Assembly: GCA_003524365.1 (NCBI GenBank)
Contig: DQHS01000009.1
Location: 3,116-26,200, forward strand
Length of the DNA stretch: 23,085 nucleotides
DNA from: Cellvibrio sp.
GTDB taxonomy: Bacteria; Pseudomonadota; Gammaproteobacteria; Pseudomonadales; Cellvibrionaceae
Reading direction: 5' to 3'
Position numbers and translations under genes: made by a program. The notes below the pieces were generated by a model. That model was not told the DNA's origin. It worked only from the letters and a program-made list of their open reading frames with translations, and ran no database searches. Positions 1 to 8,273 of the stretch are shown here, piece by piece (within the stretch, counting starts at the first letter, position 1; every line of letters starts with the position of its first letter).

Positions 1-410
1 ATAGTGCTAAACAGCTGCTCCAACTGACGCTCGCTAATCAGCCGCGGATACTTCTCCGGCAACAATGCCAAGGCACTTTGACCCTCCATGATCATGCGCG
101 GTAATTCGTTAAAAAAGCGCAATAACTGAGTCCACAGAATTGGGAGTAGTAACAACAAAAGTGCGACCAGCGATAGCACCAGCACCAGAAAGGCGATAGT
201 CACCGCAAGCCCGTGCGGGGCGCCCCAACTGCGCAGACGCGCGACCATGCCCTGCATCAGGAACGCAATCACAATCGCCGCAATCATTGGCGCGAGTACC
301 TGCCCCATGGTCATCACTGCAATCACACCAACCGTCAGTAACAGCAGCAGCACCAACGCCTCTTCATCGGAAAAATAGCGATCCACCCAGTTCTGGAAGA
401 TTTTCAACAT
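1..410 (-). CDS. AI-2E family transporter / PerM-like permease (partial, N-terminal 136 residues)
   Basis: The reading frame runs from an ATG at 410 on the minus strand out through the left edge of the window, so the C-terminal part of the protein is missing here. The visible part begins MLKIFQNWVDRYFSDEEA. It then shows two hydrophobic stretches joined by a short Arg-rich loop (about residues 20-50 and 62-85), followed by an amphipathic segment containing FFNELPRMIMEG. This pattern, including the phrase on neutral side chains before a proline-containing loop, is typical of the N-terminus of AI-2E/PerM inner-membrane permeases, which usually have around 350 residues and 7-8 membrane helices. 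Members export or take up small molecules; the substrate cannot be told from sequence. The ribosome-binding site is weak (GAG about 8 bases before the ATG). The gene is divergent from the DUF2126 gene and shares its upstream region. Confidence 0.8.
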   Translation of the reverse strand, partial: MLKIFQNWVDRYFSDEEALVLLLLLTVGVIAVMTMGQVLAPMIAAIVIAFLMQGMVARLRSWGAPHGLAVTIAFLVLVLSLVALLLLLLPILWTQLLRFFNELPRMIMEGQSALALLPEKYPRLISERQLEQLFST

Positions 411-738
411 AGAGATACTCGTTATTTGAAGAAAAGGTAAACCCATTGGCTGTCAGAAGTATAAACTCAGGGGCGGCCTGTTTAAGGAAAAAATATGCTA
501 AATCAGCAACATCCGTCACACAGCTGTAGTTGTGGTGCAAATATTGCGTAATTGATTGCCTAACCCTATGAATGAGAAGCACCGCACTATTACAGGCGAC
601 GCTAGCTAGCGATAACAGCAATGACACAAAGGTAATACTTGCATGCGATGATTAATTTCTGCCTGTTCCCGGACCGGTGCACCCTAATGTGCACCACATT
701 GGCCCACAACCCATTTTGTGCAGATAAGGAATAAAACT
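411..738. other. Divergent intergenic region between the permease and the DUF2126 cluster
   Basis: This stretch of about 330 bases separates two divergent genes and should hold promoters for both. I see no convincing protein-coding frame: the open frames here are short and unlike any family I recognise. The only ordered structure I can point to is the pair of overlapping palindromes at 676-700. No clear -35/-10 pair could be assigned with confidence. Confidence 0.5.
676..700. promoter_or_regulatory. Overlapping palindromes upstream of the DUF2126 cluster (candidate operator)
   Basis: GGTGCA (676-681) is repeated inverted as TGCACC (690-695) with 8 bases between. Overlapping it, AATGTG (686-691) pairs with CACATT (695-700) around the triplet CAC. 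They lie 39-63 bases before the ATG at 739, a suitable place for a regulator binding site. No regulator is identified and such short palindromes can arise by chance. Confidence 0.3.
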
Positions 739-3700
739 ATGGCTATCCGCGTTGCCATTCACCACAAAACCCAATATGAATTTGATCGCCTGACGTCACT
801 CTTCCCCCATGTACTGCGTTTACGCCCGGCGCCACACAGCCGCACCAAAATTCACAGCTACTCACTCAAAGTCGAACCTGCAGATCATTTTATTAATTGG
901 CAACAAGATCCCTTTGGCAACTTTCAAGCGCGCCTGGTATTCCCCGAACAAACCAAAATGCTCTCGTTCGAGATAGAACTCGTCGCCGATATGACCTCCA
1001 TCAATCCCTTCGATTTTTTTGTGGAGGAGTACGCCGAGAACATACCCTTTGAGTACGACGAACAATTGCAACGCGAGTTGGTTCCCTATCTGGAACTCAG
1101 CGAGAGCGGTCCGCAGTTGATGGAAATTGTTAACAAGATCAAAGCCGATATTCGCCATCGCCAAGTGAGTGAAACACCTTGGCCGGTGAATAATTTTATG
1201 GTGAGCATCAACCAACTTGTGCAACAGGCGATTGGTTACGGTGTACGCCTTGAACCGGGCATTCAAACCTGTGAAGAAACCCTGACGCTTGCCAAAGGTT
1301 CCTGCCGCGATAGTGCTTGGCTACTGGTACAAATTTTCCGTCATCTCGGTTATGCCGCACGTTTTGCTTCAGGATATTTAGTGCAGCTCACCTCCGACGT
1401 CAAAGCACTGGACGGCCCCAGCGGCCCGGAAAAAGATTTCACTGATCTACACGCATGGACCGAAATTTATATTCCCGGCGCTGGCTGGATAGGTCTTGGG
1501 CCCACCTCCGGTTTACTCGCAACCGAAGGCCATATCCCACTCGCCTGTACACCCGATCCGATTTCGGCCGCACCTATCACCGGTGCGACCAGCAAATGCG
1601 AAGTGGAATTTTCGTACACCAACGAAGTCTTCCGCATCCTCGAAGATCCGCGCGTAACCAAACCCTACACTGAAGAGCAATGGGCAACCATTAACGCACT
1701 CGGCGCTAAGGTTGATAAAGAATTACTCGAACAAGATGTGCGCTTAACGACGGGAGGTGAACCTACCTTTGTTTCCATTGATGATATGGAATCCGAGCAG
1801 TGGAACACCGGCGCATTGGGCGCCGACAAATTGAGTCTGGCAAAAGATTTATTGCTGCGCATGCGCAAAACCTTTGCACCCAATGGTCTGTTGCATTACG
1901 GTCAGGGCAAATGGTATCCGGGTGAAGAAGTACCGCGCTGGGCACTCGGGTGTTTCTGGCGCACCGATGGTGAAGCACTTTGGACCAATCCTGATTTATT
2001 AGCACGCGCTGATAAAAGTTACGGCCTTACACATCTGGATGCAAAAAAATTCGCGCAAACCTTGTGTGAAAAAATTAGCGTCAATAGCGAGCATTTAATT
2101 CCCGCCTACGAAGATGTGCTTTATTACCTCTGGGCCGAAGGCACCTTACCGCCGGACATCAATCCGCTCAAAGCTGATTTAAAAGATGATTTGGAACGTC
2201 GCCGTATCGCGAAATTATTAACGCGCGGATTAAACACCGAAAGCGGTTATGTGATTCCAATTGAATGGAATTACGCGAACCAAAGTTGGCAAACCGGCCG
2301 CTGGAAATTGCGCACCGGCGAACTTATGTTAGTGCCCGGCGATTCGCCACTCGGTTTACGTTTGCCGTTAAATTCACTCGAATTTCCTAAAAATGAATAC
2401 GAGCGCTACCAACCGGAAAATGACCCGCTAACCACGCACGCGCCACTCGCACCCAGTGGTAAACAAGCGACCGCACTTGCTGCTGAAAAATCGGGATCAA
2501 TGAAGCAGACGATTGCACAAAAAGTCGCTGAGCAAAAAGCGGCCTTGGCAAATGCGACTAGCCCTGAAGCACACAAACCCAATTTTGTTGAAGCTGGTTA
2601 TGTCATTCGTACGGCAATGTGTTTTGAAGCGCGCGATGGCCGCTTGCATTTATTTTTACCGCCGCTCACTTATCTTGAGCATTACGTCGCGTTAATTGAA
2701 GCGATTGAAGATACCGCCGCGACCCTGAATATGCCGGTAGTCTTGGAAGGTTATGAACCGCCCAAAGATTATCGCCTGAAGAAATTTTTAATTACGCCAG
2801 ACCCAGGTGTAATTGAAGTGAATATTCATCCGGTAGAAAGCTGGGCCGATTTGGTCAACAACACTGAAGCGCTCTATGAAGACGCGCGCCAATGTCGTTT
2901 GGGCACCGAGAAATTTATGCTCGACGGCCGCCACTCAGGCACCGGCGGCGGCAACCATGTCACCTTTGGCGGCTCAACACCTGCGAACAGTCCCTTCTTG
3001 CGCCGTCCGGATTTATTGCGCAGTCTTGTGACTTATTGGCAACATCATCCTGGCCTGTCGTATTTATTTTCGGGTTTATTTATCGGGCCAACCAGCCAAT
3101 CACCGCGCGCCGATGAAGGCCGTGCGGAAATGTTGTACGAATTGGAAATTGCTTTCCAACAAATGCCGGAAGGCATTGTCGATCAACCCTGGTTGGTTGA
3201 TCGCTTGATGCGCAATTTATTAATCGACATCACCGGCAATACCCATCGCGCTGAATTTTGTATCGATAAATTATATGCGCCCGGCACCGCCAGCGGCCGT
3301 CAAGGCATTCTGGAATTCCGCGGTTTTGAAATGCCGCCGCATGCGCGTATGTCGCTGGTGCAAATTTTATTATTGCGCAGCTTGATCAGCCGTTTCTGGA
3401 AAGAACCCTACAAAAAACCGCTGGTGCGTTGGGGCACGCTACTGCACGACAAATTTATGTTGCCGCATTATGTGTGGGAAGATCTGCGTGATGTAGTGAA
3501 TGATTTAAATGAACACGGCTATCCATTCCAACTTGAATGGCTGGCAGCATTTGAAGAATTCCGTTTCCCGCATTATGGTCGCGTGCAGTTGGATGATATT
3601 GAAATTGAATTGCGCTGGGCGATTGAACCCTGGCACGTACTGGGTGAAGAAGTCAGCAGCTTTGGTACATCGCGCTATGTGGATTCATCACTGGAACGTT

Positions 3701-4167
3701 TACAAGTTAAAGTCAGCGGACTCACACCGGGCCGTTATGTGCTCGCGTGTAATGGTCGTCGCGTGTGTTTGAATGCAACCGGCAAACACGGTGAATTTGT
3801 TGGCGGCGTGCGCTATCGCGCCTGGCAACCGCCATCAGCTTTGCATCCCACTATCGGTATTCACTCGCCACTGGTGTTTGATTTAATTGATACCTGGAAC
3901 GGCAAAAGTATTGGCGGTTGTACTTACCACGTCAGCCATCCCGGCGGCCGCAGTTACGATCGCTTCCCGGTGAATGCCAACGAAGCGGAATCGCGCCGTG
4001 GCAACCGTTTCTTTGATATCAACCACACTCCCGGTGCACTGCCGATTACACCGGCCGGAAAAATCTTGCGCGAGTTTTTTGAACACAAACATCCGCCCCG
4101 CCCTATGGCACCACCGCCAGAAGAACCGGCCGATGAATACCCGCACACGCTGGATTTACGGAAGTAA
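739..4167 (+). CDS. Transglutaminase-like / DUF2126 protein, catalytic Asp replaced by Gly
   Basis: A protein of 1142 residues, the usual size of this family. The start at 739 is preferred over an in-frame codon at 718 because AAGGA (726-730) lies 8 bases before it and the family begins MAIRVAIHHKT. Residues 1-100 form the bacterial transglutaminase N-terminal region. The papain-like core covers about 165-265, with Cys189 (GSCRDSAW) and His238 (DLHAWTEIY). From about 335 to the C-terminus lies the DUF2126 region, beginning DVRLTTGGEPTFVSIDDM. The third triad position, normally Asp in a W-x3-DPT motif, is Gly254 (WIGLGPTSG). The downstream transglutaminase gene in this window keeps Asp at the equivalent spacing, 16 residues after the His. 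Comparative genomics links the family to ATP-grasp and alpha-E proteins in a proposed peptide-ligation or peptide-modification system; the reaction is not established. It heads a cluster with the genes at 4309 and 6881. Confidence 0.9.
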   Translation: MAIRVAIHHKTQYEFDRLTSLFPHVLRLRPAPHSRTKIHSYSLKVEPADHFINWQQDPFGNFQARLVFPEQTKMLSFEIELVADMTSINPFDFFVEEYAENIPFEYDEQLQRELVPYLELSESGPQLMEIVNKIKADIRHRQVSETPWPVNNFMVSINQLVQQAIGYGVRLEPGIQTCEETLTLAKGSCRDSAWLLVQIFRHLGYAARFASGYLVQLTSDVKALDGPSGPEKDFTDLHAWTEIYIPGAGWIGLGPTSGLLATEGHIPLACTPDPISAAPITGATSKCEVEFSYTNEVFRILEDPRVTKPYTEEQWATINALGAKVDKELLEQDVRLTTGGEPTFVSIDDMESEQWNTGALGADKLSLAKDLLLRMRKTFAPNGLLHYGQGKWYPGEEVPRWALGCFWRTDGEALWTNPDLLARADKSYGLTHLDAKKFAQTLCEKISVNSEHLIPAYEDVLYYLWAEGTLPPDINPLKADLKDDLERRRIAKLLTRGLNTESGYVIPIEWNYANQSWQTGRWKLRTGELMLVPGDSPLGLRLPLNSLEFPKNEYERYQPENDPLTTHAPLAPSGKQATALAAEKSGSMKQTIAQKVAEQKAALANATSPEAHKPNFVEAGYVIRTAMCFEARDGRLHLFLPPLTYLEHYVALIEAIEDTAATLNMPVVLEGYEPPKDYRLKKFLITPDPGVIEVNIHPVESWADLVNNTEALYEDARQCRLGTEKFMLDGRHSGTGGGNHVTFGGSTPANSPFLRRPDLLRSLVTYWQHHPGLSYLFSGLFIGPTSQSPRADEGRAEMLYELEIAFQQMPEGIVDQPWLVDRLMRNLLIDITGNTHRAEFCIDKLYAPGTASGRQGILEFRGFEMPPHARMSLVQILLLRSLISRFWKEPYKKPLVRWGTLLHDKFMLPHYVWEDLRDVVNDLNEHGYPFQLEWLAAFEEFRFPHYGRVQLDDIEIELRWAIEPWHVLGEEVSSFGTSRYVDSSLERLQVKVSGLTPGRYVLACNGRRVCLNATGKHGEFVGGVRYRAWQPPSALHPTIGIHSPLVFDLIDTWNGKSIGGCTYHVSHPGGRSYDRFPVNANEAESRRGNRFFDINHTPGALPITPAGKILREFFEHKHPPRPMAPPPEEPADEYPHTLDLRK

Positions 4168-4308
4168 TTGCTAGTAATGCTCTCGTTCTCGCTCAACATG
4201 GGGGCGAGGGCATATCACACGAGGAATATAGCAATGTCATGCAAAAACGATCAAAACAGCAAAATCGGGTTACAATGAAATCCATACCCATAAGAACAAC
4301 TCATAATT

Positions 4309-6867
4309 ATGAATCCTTATTCCGCGCTTATGGAAACCCCGGTCGATACTGCTAATAAGCTGGCCTTTACCTACCCATCCCCGCAAGCGGGTGTGGATGA
4401 AGCCTATGATGCCGAGGGCAGAATTCGTCCGCACTGGCGCTATCTGCTGCACAGTTTACAAACACTGGGGCAAGAGGCCATTGAGGAGCGGCAGAAAAAA
4501 ACCCGCCGCATTCTGCGTGACGATGGTGCTACCTACAAAATTTACGACGAGCCAGATGCAAACCAAAGCTGGCAACTCAACCCAATTCCCATGCTCATCA
4601 ATAGCGATGAGTGGAACAAAATCGAAACCTCGCTGGTTGAGCGCGCCGAATTATTTAATTTGTTGCTGCAAGATATTTACGGTGAACGCACACTGGTACG
4701 CCAAGGCATCATCCCGCCGGAATTATTATTTTCCCACCACGGATTTTTGCGCCCCTGCCAAAATATTAAATTATTGGGCAATAACCAATTAATTTTGCAC
4801 GGCGCTGATTTGGTACGCGCCCCCGACGGCGATATGCGCGTAATGGCCGACCGCACCCAGGCGCCCTCAGGTGCTGGTTATGCGTTGGAAAATCGCACGG
4901 TAATGAACCGCGTATTTCCCAGCCTGTTTCGCGATAGCCATGTGCATCGCCTGTCATTATTTTTCTCGCGCTTGCGTCAACGCTTGCATGAATTAAATCC
5001 CAATGGCGGTATCGCGCGCATTGTTGTACTCACACCCGGTATTTATAACGAAGCCTATTTCGAACACGCCTATCTCGCCAACTATTTGGGTTTCCAATTA
5101 GTACAAGGTAGCGACCTGAGTGTGCGCAACGGCTACGTGTGGATGAAAGCACTCGACGGCTTAAAACGCGTCGATGTTATTTTGCGCCGTGTGGATGATG
5201 TTTATTGCGATCCGGTAGAATTAAAAGGCGATTCGCGTTTAGGTGTTCCCGGTTTATTGGAGGTCGCGCGGCTCGGCCATGTTGCCATCGCCAATCCGCT
5301 CGGCTCAAGCGTATTGGAAAACCCGGCGCTGCTGGCTTATCTACCCGCAATTGCACAAGCATTATTGGGTCGCGATTTGCAAATGCCGTCAGTAAAAACC
5401 TGGTGGTGTGGCAATAGCGATGATCTCGAATATGTGTGTAAAAATTTAAACAAATTATTGATTAAACCTACCTATCGTCGCCCTGGTTTGTACGAAGTCT
5501 ACGGTGCCGATCTGGACGATAAAAAACTGCAAGCCTGGCAAAATCGTATTCGCAAAAATCCGCTGCAATTTGTTGCGCAGGAATATGTTGAAGGTGCGCA
5601 AACACCAACCTGGCATCAAGGCCAAATTCAACCGCGCGCGTCAGTGTTGCGCACCTTTGCGGTGGCGAGTGAAAGTTCCTATTCGGTAATGCCCGGTGGC
5701 CTCACCCGCGTGAATCTCGATCCCGATAAAAAAATTATTTCCAACCAGCGCGGTTCGGTCTCCAAAGACACCTGGGTGCTTGCATCTGAACCGGAAAAAC
5801 AAATTAGTTTACGCCCAGTGGATACTCACCCATCCACTGAAGGCACCAATGCGCTGCCCAGTCGTGTGGTGGAAAATTTATTCTGGATGGGCCGCTACGC
5901 CGAGCGCGCCGAATCTGCATTGCGGTTATTGCGCACAGTGTTTATCCAATTAAATCGAACGGAAAAATTACCCGATGGTGTGTGCCGCACACTGCTAAGC
6001 GCAGTGACTCACGTTACCGCCACCTATCCCGGTTTTACCAGTTTGCAAACCAGCTTATTTAAAAACCCCGAACCGGAAATGATCTCTATCATTCTGGATC
6101 AACACCGGCTTGGAAGTGTGGCCAACAATTTAATTGCGATGGTACAAACTGCCGAACAAGTGAAAGAACAATTATCCAGCGATACCCAACGCGTCATTAA
6201 CGATATTGGCGATGAGCTGGAACAATTAAAAACGGCGCTTGAACCGGAATCACTCTCTGCTCCTGAAGAAGCCTTAGCGCCTTTGATTACTACGCTACTC
6301 GCCTTTGCCGGATTAATTCATGAAAGTATGACACGCGGCAATGGCTGGCACTTTATGGAAATGGGCCGCCGCCTCGAACGCGCGCTGCAAATTACCAATA
6401 CCCTACGCTCGCTGCTGGTCACTGGTTTTGATGAAGCTGATCAGGAAACACTGATTGAATCCAGCCTCTTGTGCAGCGAAGCTTTGATTCCGTATCGCCG
6501 TCGTTATCAAAACGGTATTCGCATCGATCAAGGTATGGAAATGATCATGCTTAATACTAAAAATCCGCGCTCACTGATTTATCAGTTGCAACAACTGGAA
6601 AGCCATTTTGCCGATTTGCCCGATAACCGCGACGAATTCAGCACCGAACATAAATTATTATTAGAAGCCACCACCGCATTAAAATTAAGCGACATAAGAA
6701 TGCTGTCTAAAACCCAGATCGGCATTCGCGCCGATTTGGATCAGTTACTGTCGCGCATGCAATATCTAATTACCACCGCCGCCAAGGCCATTGGCCAACG
6801 CTACTTCGACCACACCGAAGGGCCGCAATTGTTGGTTAAGAATACCGAGTGGCAGGATCAGTTATGA
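4309..6867 (+). CDS. Fused circularly permuted ATP-grasp / alpha-E protein
   Basis: A protein of 852 residues. Residues 1 to about 500 form a circularly permuted type 2 ATP-grasp ligase: signature stretches include RVFPSLFRD, VLTPGIYNEAYFEHAYLA, GLKRVDVILRRVDD and, near the end, GGLTRVNLDPDKK followed by SKDTWVL. From about residue 515 an alpha-E domain starts at LPSRVVENLFWMGRYAERAE and runs to the C-terminus. ATP-grasp enzymes form amide or thioester bonds through acyl-phosphate intermediates; alpha-E is a helical domain found almost only with these ligases. The split paralogues lie at 21185-23085 in this window. Compared with the split ligase, this protein has LIKPTYRRPGLYEVYG where the other has VVKPANESGGYGM, so it lacks the glycine-rich nucleotide loop. 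The ribosome-binding site is weak (AAGAA, about 12 bases upstream). The next gene begins 13 bases after the stop, implying one operon. Confidence 0.92.
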   Translation: MNPYSALMETPVDTANKLAFTYPSPQAGVDEAYDAEGRIRPHWRYLLHSLQTLGQEAIEERQKKTRRILRDDGATYKIYDEPDANQSWQLNPIPMLINSDEWNKIETSLVERAELFNLLLQDIYGERTLVRQGIIPPELLFSHHGFLRPCQNIKLLGNNQLILHGADLVRAPDGDMRVMADRTQAPSGAGYALENRTVMNRVFPSLFRDSHVHRLSLFFSRLRQRLHELNPNGGIARIVVLTPGIYNEAYFEHAYLANYLGFQLVQGSDLSVRNGYVWMKALDGLKRVDVILRRVDDVYCDPVELKGDSRLGVPGLLEVARLGHVAIANPLGSSVLENPALLAYLPAIAQALLGRDLQMPSVKTWWCGNSDDLEYVCKNLNKLLIKPTYRRPGLYEVYGADLDDKKLQAWQNRIRKNPLQFVAQEYVEGAQTPTWHQGQIQPRASVLRTFAVASESSYSVMPGGLTRVNLDPDKKIISNQRGSVSKDTWVLASEPEKQISLRPVDTHPSTEGTNALPSRVVENLFWMGRYAERAESALRLLRTVFIQLNRTEKLPDGVCRTLLSAVTHVTATYPGFTSLQTSLFKNPEPEMISIILDQHRLGSVANNLIAMVQTAEQVKEQLSSDTQRVINDIGDELEQLKTALEPESLSAPEEALAPLITTLLAFAGLIHESMTRGNGWHFMEMGRRLERALQITNTLRSLLVTGFDEADQETLIESSLLCSEALIPYRRRYQNGIRIDQGMEMIMLNTKNPRSLIYQLQQLESHFADLPDNRDEFSTEHKLLLEATTALKLSDIRMLSKTQIGIRADLDQLLSRMQYLITTAAKAIGQRYFDHTEGPQLLVKNTEWQDQL

Positions 6868-6880
6868 GACAGGTGTTTGT

Positions 6881-7816
6881 ATGAAATACCGCATCAAGCA
6901 CAGCACGCGCTACCGCTACGCGCTATCAGTAAGCAATTGCTACAACCTTGCCTACGTATTACCGCGTTACACAGAAAAGCAGCGTATTGATTCAATCGAC
7001 GTAAAAGTGTCGCCGCTCGCCACCACACGCAATATGCGCACCGATTATTTTGGCAATCAGTTCCTGCAGTTTTCGATTGAAAAAGATCACACCGAATTAG
7101 ATGTCAGCATCATCAGCGAAATTACAATTAAAGAAACAGTCGCCAATACCAATCTCGATTTTGGCAATCCCTGCACCTACGTAAAATATTTACTGCAACA
7201 CAGTAAAGATTGGGAAACACTCTGCGCACGCGAATTTGCCCTCGATTCACCCATGGTACAAGCACACCATGATTTAGCCGAATATGCCGCGCCCTCCTTC
7301 ACCGAAGACCGCCCATTTTTATCGGCGGTGATGGAATTAACCCAACGCATTTTTACCGATTTTAAATACGACCCGGAATTTTCCGATGTCGCGACTCCAC
7401 TCGCGGAAGTACTTAAACACAAGCGCGGTGTGTGTCAGGACTTTGCCCATTTTGCGATTGGTTGCTTGCGTTCACTCGGCTACCCTGCGCGTTACGTCAG
7501 TGGCTATTTGGAAACGCTTCCCGCACCCGGGCAAGAAAAATTAATCGGCGCAGATGCAACCCATGCATGGTTCGCGGTTTATTCGCCCGGCGAGGGCTGG
7601 TACGAATTTGATCCCACCAATAATAAAGTCACCGGCGAGCAACACATCACCACCGCTTGGGGTCGCGACTACTCAGACGTAACGCCACTCAAAGGTGTAA
7701 TTTTTGGCGGCGGCCATTCACCACAATTATTTGTATCAGTCGATGTACGTCGCATTGAAGACGACTTTGATCAGCGTCCAATCCAGAGCCAGAGTCAATC
7801 ACAAAGCCAAAGCTAA
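6881..7816 (+). CDS. Transglutaminase-like cysteine protease family protein
   Basis: A protein of 311 residues, starting at ATG 6881 and preceded by an AGG-containing site; a longer in-frame extension to 6791 would overlap the previous gene and lacks family similarity. Residues 1-85 are the bacterial transglutaminase N-terminal domain (MKYRIKHSTRYRYALSVSN, then TDYFGNQFLQFSIE). The papain-like core has a complete triad: Cys185 (RGVCQDFAH), His228 (ATHAWFAVY) and Asp244 (WYEFDPTNN). It is the third gene of the cluster and presumably the active cysteine enzyme partner of the ATP-grasp/alpha-E ligase, either cutting or transferring peptide amides; this role is inferred from conserved gene neighbourhood. 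The last ten residues are five Gln-Ser dipeptides encoded by mixed codons (7784-7813), a low-complexity tail outside the conserved domain. Confidence 0.9.
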   Translation: MKYRIKHSTRYRYALSVSNCYNLAYVLPRYTEKQRIDSIDVKVSPLATTRNMRTDYFGNQFLQFSIEKDHTELDVSIISEITIKETVANTNLDFGNPCTYVKYLLQHSKDWETLCAREFALDSPMVQAHHDLAEYAAPSFTEDRPFLSAVMELTQRIFTDFKYDPEFSDVATPLAEVLKHKRGVCQDFAHFAIGCLRSLGYPARYVSGYLETLPAPGQEKLIGADATHAWFAVYSPGEGWYEFDPTNNKVTGEQHITTAWGRDYSDVTPLKGVIFGGGHSPQLFVSVDVRRIEDDFDQRPIQSQSQSQSQS

Positions 7817-7845
7817 ATATCCATCCTCCCAATTCTCAGTGGACA

Positions 7846-7882
7846 CTACAGTTACCAATTTTCGCTGCTTTGGTAACTGTAG
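7846..7882. promoter_or_regulatory. Operator 1: perfect 13-bp inverted repeat upstream of the HipB-like gene
   Basis: CTACAGTTACCAA (7846-7858) and TTGGTAACTGTAG (7870-7882) are exact reverse complements separated by 11 bases. The inner part, TTACCAA-N11-TTGGTAA, recurs with the same spacing at 7926-7950, just before the repressor gene. This strongly suggests a binding site for that repressor. As RNA it could also form a hairpin 30 bases after the transglutaminase stop codon, but no T-run follows, so an operator is the better reading. Confidence 0.7.
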
Positions 7883-7913
7883 GTATCAGACAATTCCTTT
7901 ACCTTTCCGCTAA

Positions 7914-7950
7914 TGGTAACTACACTTACCAAATTAATACCGATTGGTAA
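7914..7950. promoter_or_regulatory. Operator 2 of the HipB-like gene (TTACCAA-N11-TTGGTAA plus a third half-site)
   Basis: TTACCAA (7926-7932) and TTGGTAA (7944-7950) repeat the core and the 11-base spacing of operator 1, displaced by 74 bases, close to seven DNA helical turns. An extra TGGTAA at 7914-7919 pairs with the 7926-7931 half-site over a 6-base spacer. The site ends 5 bases before the probable ATG at 7956, so occupancy would block transcription or initiation. Autorepression through inverted repeats is well known for HipB antitoxins. Confidence 0.7.
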
Positions 7951-7955
7951 TTATA

Positions 7956-8273
7956 ATGACCACCGAAACTCCCAATGCAAAACGCAGCGCGGTCGTATTC
8001 CCTAAAAACCAGAAGTTTCTGGCACAGCTAGGGGAGAACATCAAACTCGCCCGGCTGCGCCGCCACTACACTCAAACACTGATCTCCGAGCGCACCGGCC
8101 TGAGCCGCATCACTATCCGCAAGATAGAAGCTGGCGATAGCAAAGTATCGCTGGGGCATTATGTTGCGGTTCTTGCGGTACTCGGCTTAGTGGAAGACTT
8201 GGCCAAGGTCGCCAGCGACGATCAACTCGGGCGCAAACTGCAAGATATAGAACTGATGGGTAAACAAAAATGA
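7956..8273 (+). CDS. HipB-like XRE-family antitoxin / repressor, now solitary
   Basis: A DNA-binding protein of 105 residues from ATG 7956 (a TTG at 7944 in the same frame would fall inside the operator). Residues about 25-80 form a classical Cro/C1 helix-turn-helix: LGENIKLARLRRHYTQTLIS, then ERTGLSRITIRKIEAGDSKV. The tail DDQLGRKLQDIELMGKQK is of the kind seen in HipB proteins paired with HipA kinases of type II toxin-antitoxin loci. Its stop codon overlaps the ATG of the hipA remnant (ATGA at 8270-8273), the typical hipBA arrangement. Two operators upstream indicate autoregulation. No good Shine-Dalgarno sequence is visible. Because the toxin is destroyed, the protein can act only as a DNA-binding regulator or as an antidote to a related HipA encoded elsewhere; which of these holds is not visible here. 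Confidence 0.85.
   Translation: MTTETPNAKRSAVVFPKNQKFLAQLGENIKLARLRRHYTQTLISERTGLSRITIRKIEAGDSKVSLGHYVAVLAVLGLVEDLAKVASDDQLGRKLQDIELMGKQK

Noticed and set aside
862..1266. A 134-codon minus-strand frame inside the DUF2126 gene, and similar antisense frames elsewhere
   Set aside because: They lie opposite well-supported coding sequence and show no independent ribosome-binding sites or family motifs.
7952..7957. TATAAT as the -10 box of the HipB-like gene
   Set aside because: It overlaps the ATG at 7956, so a transcript from it would lack the start codon, and no suitable downstream in-frame start exists. Treated as chance in an AT-rich spot.
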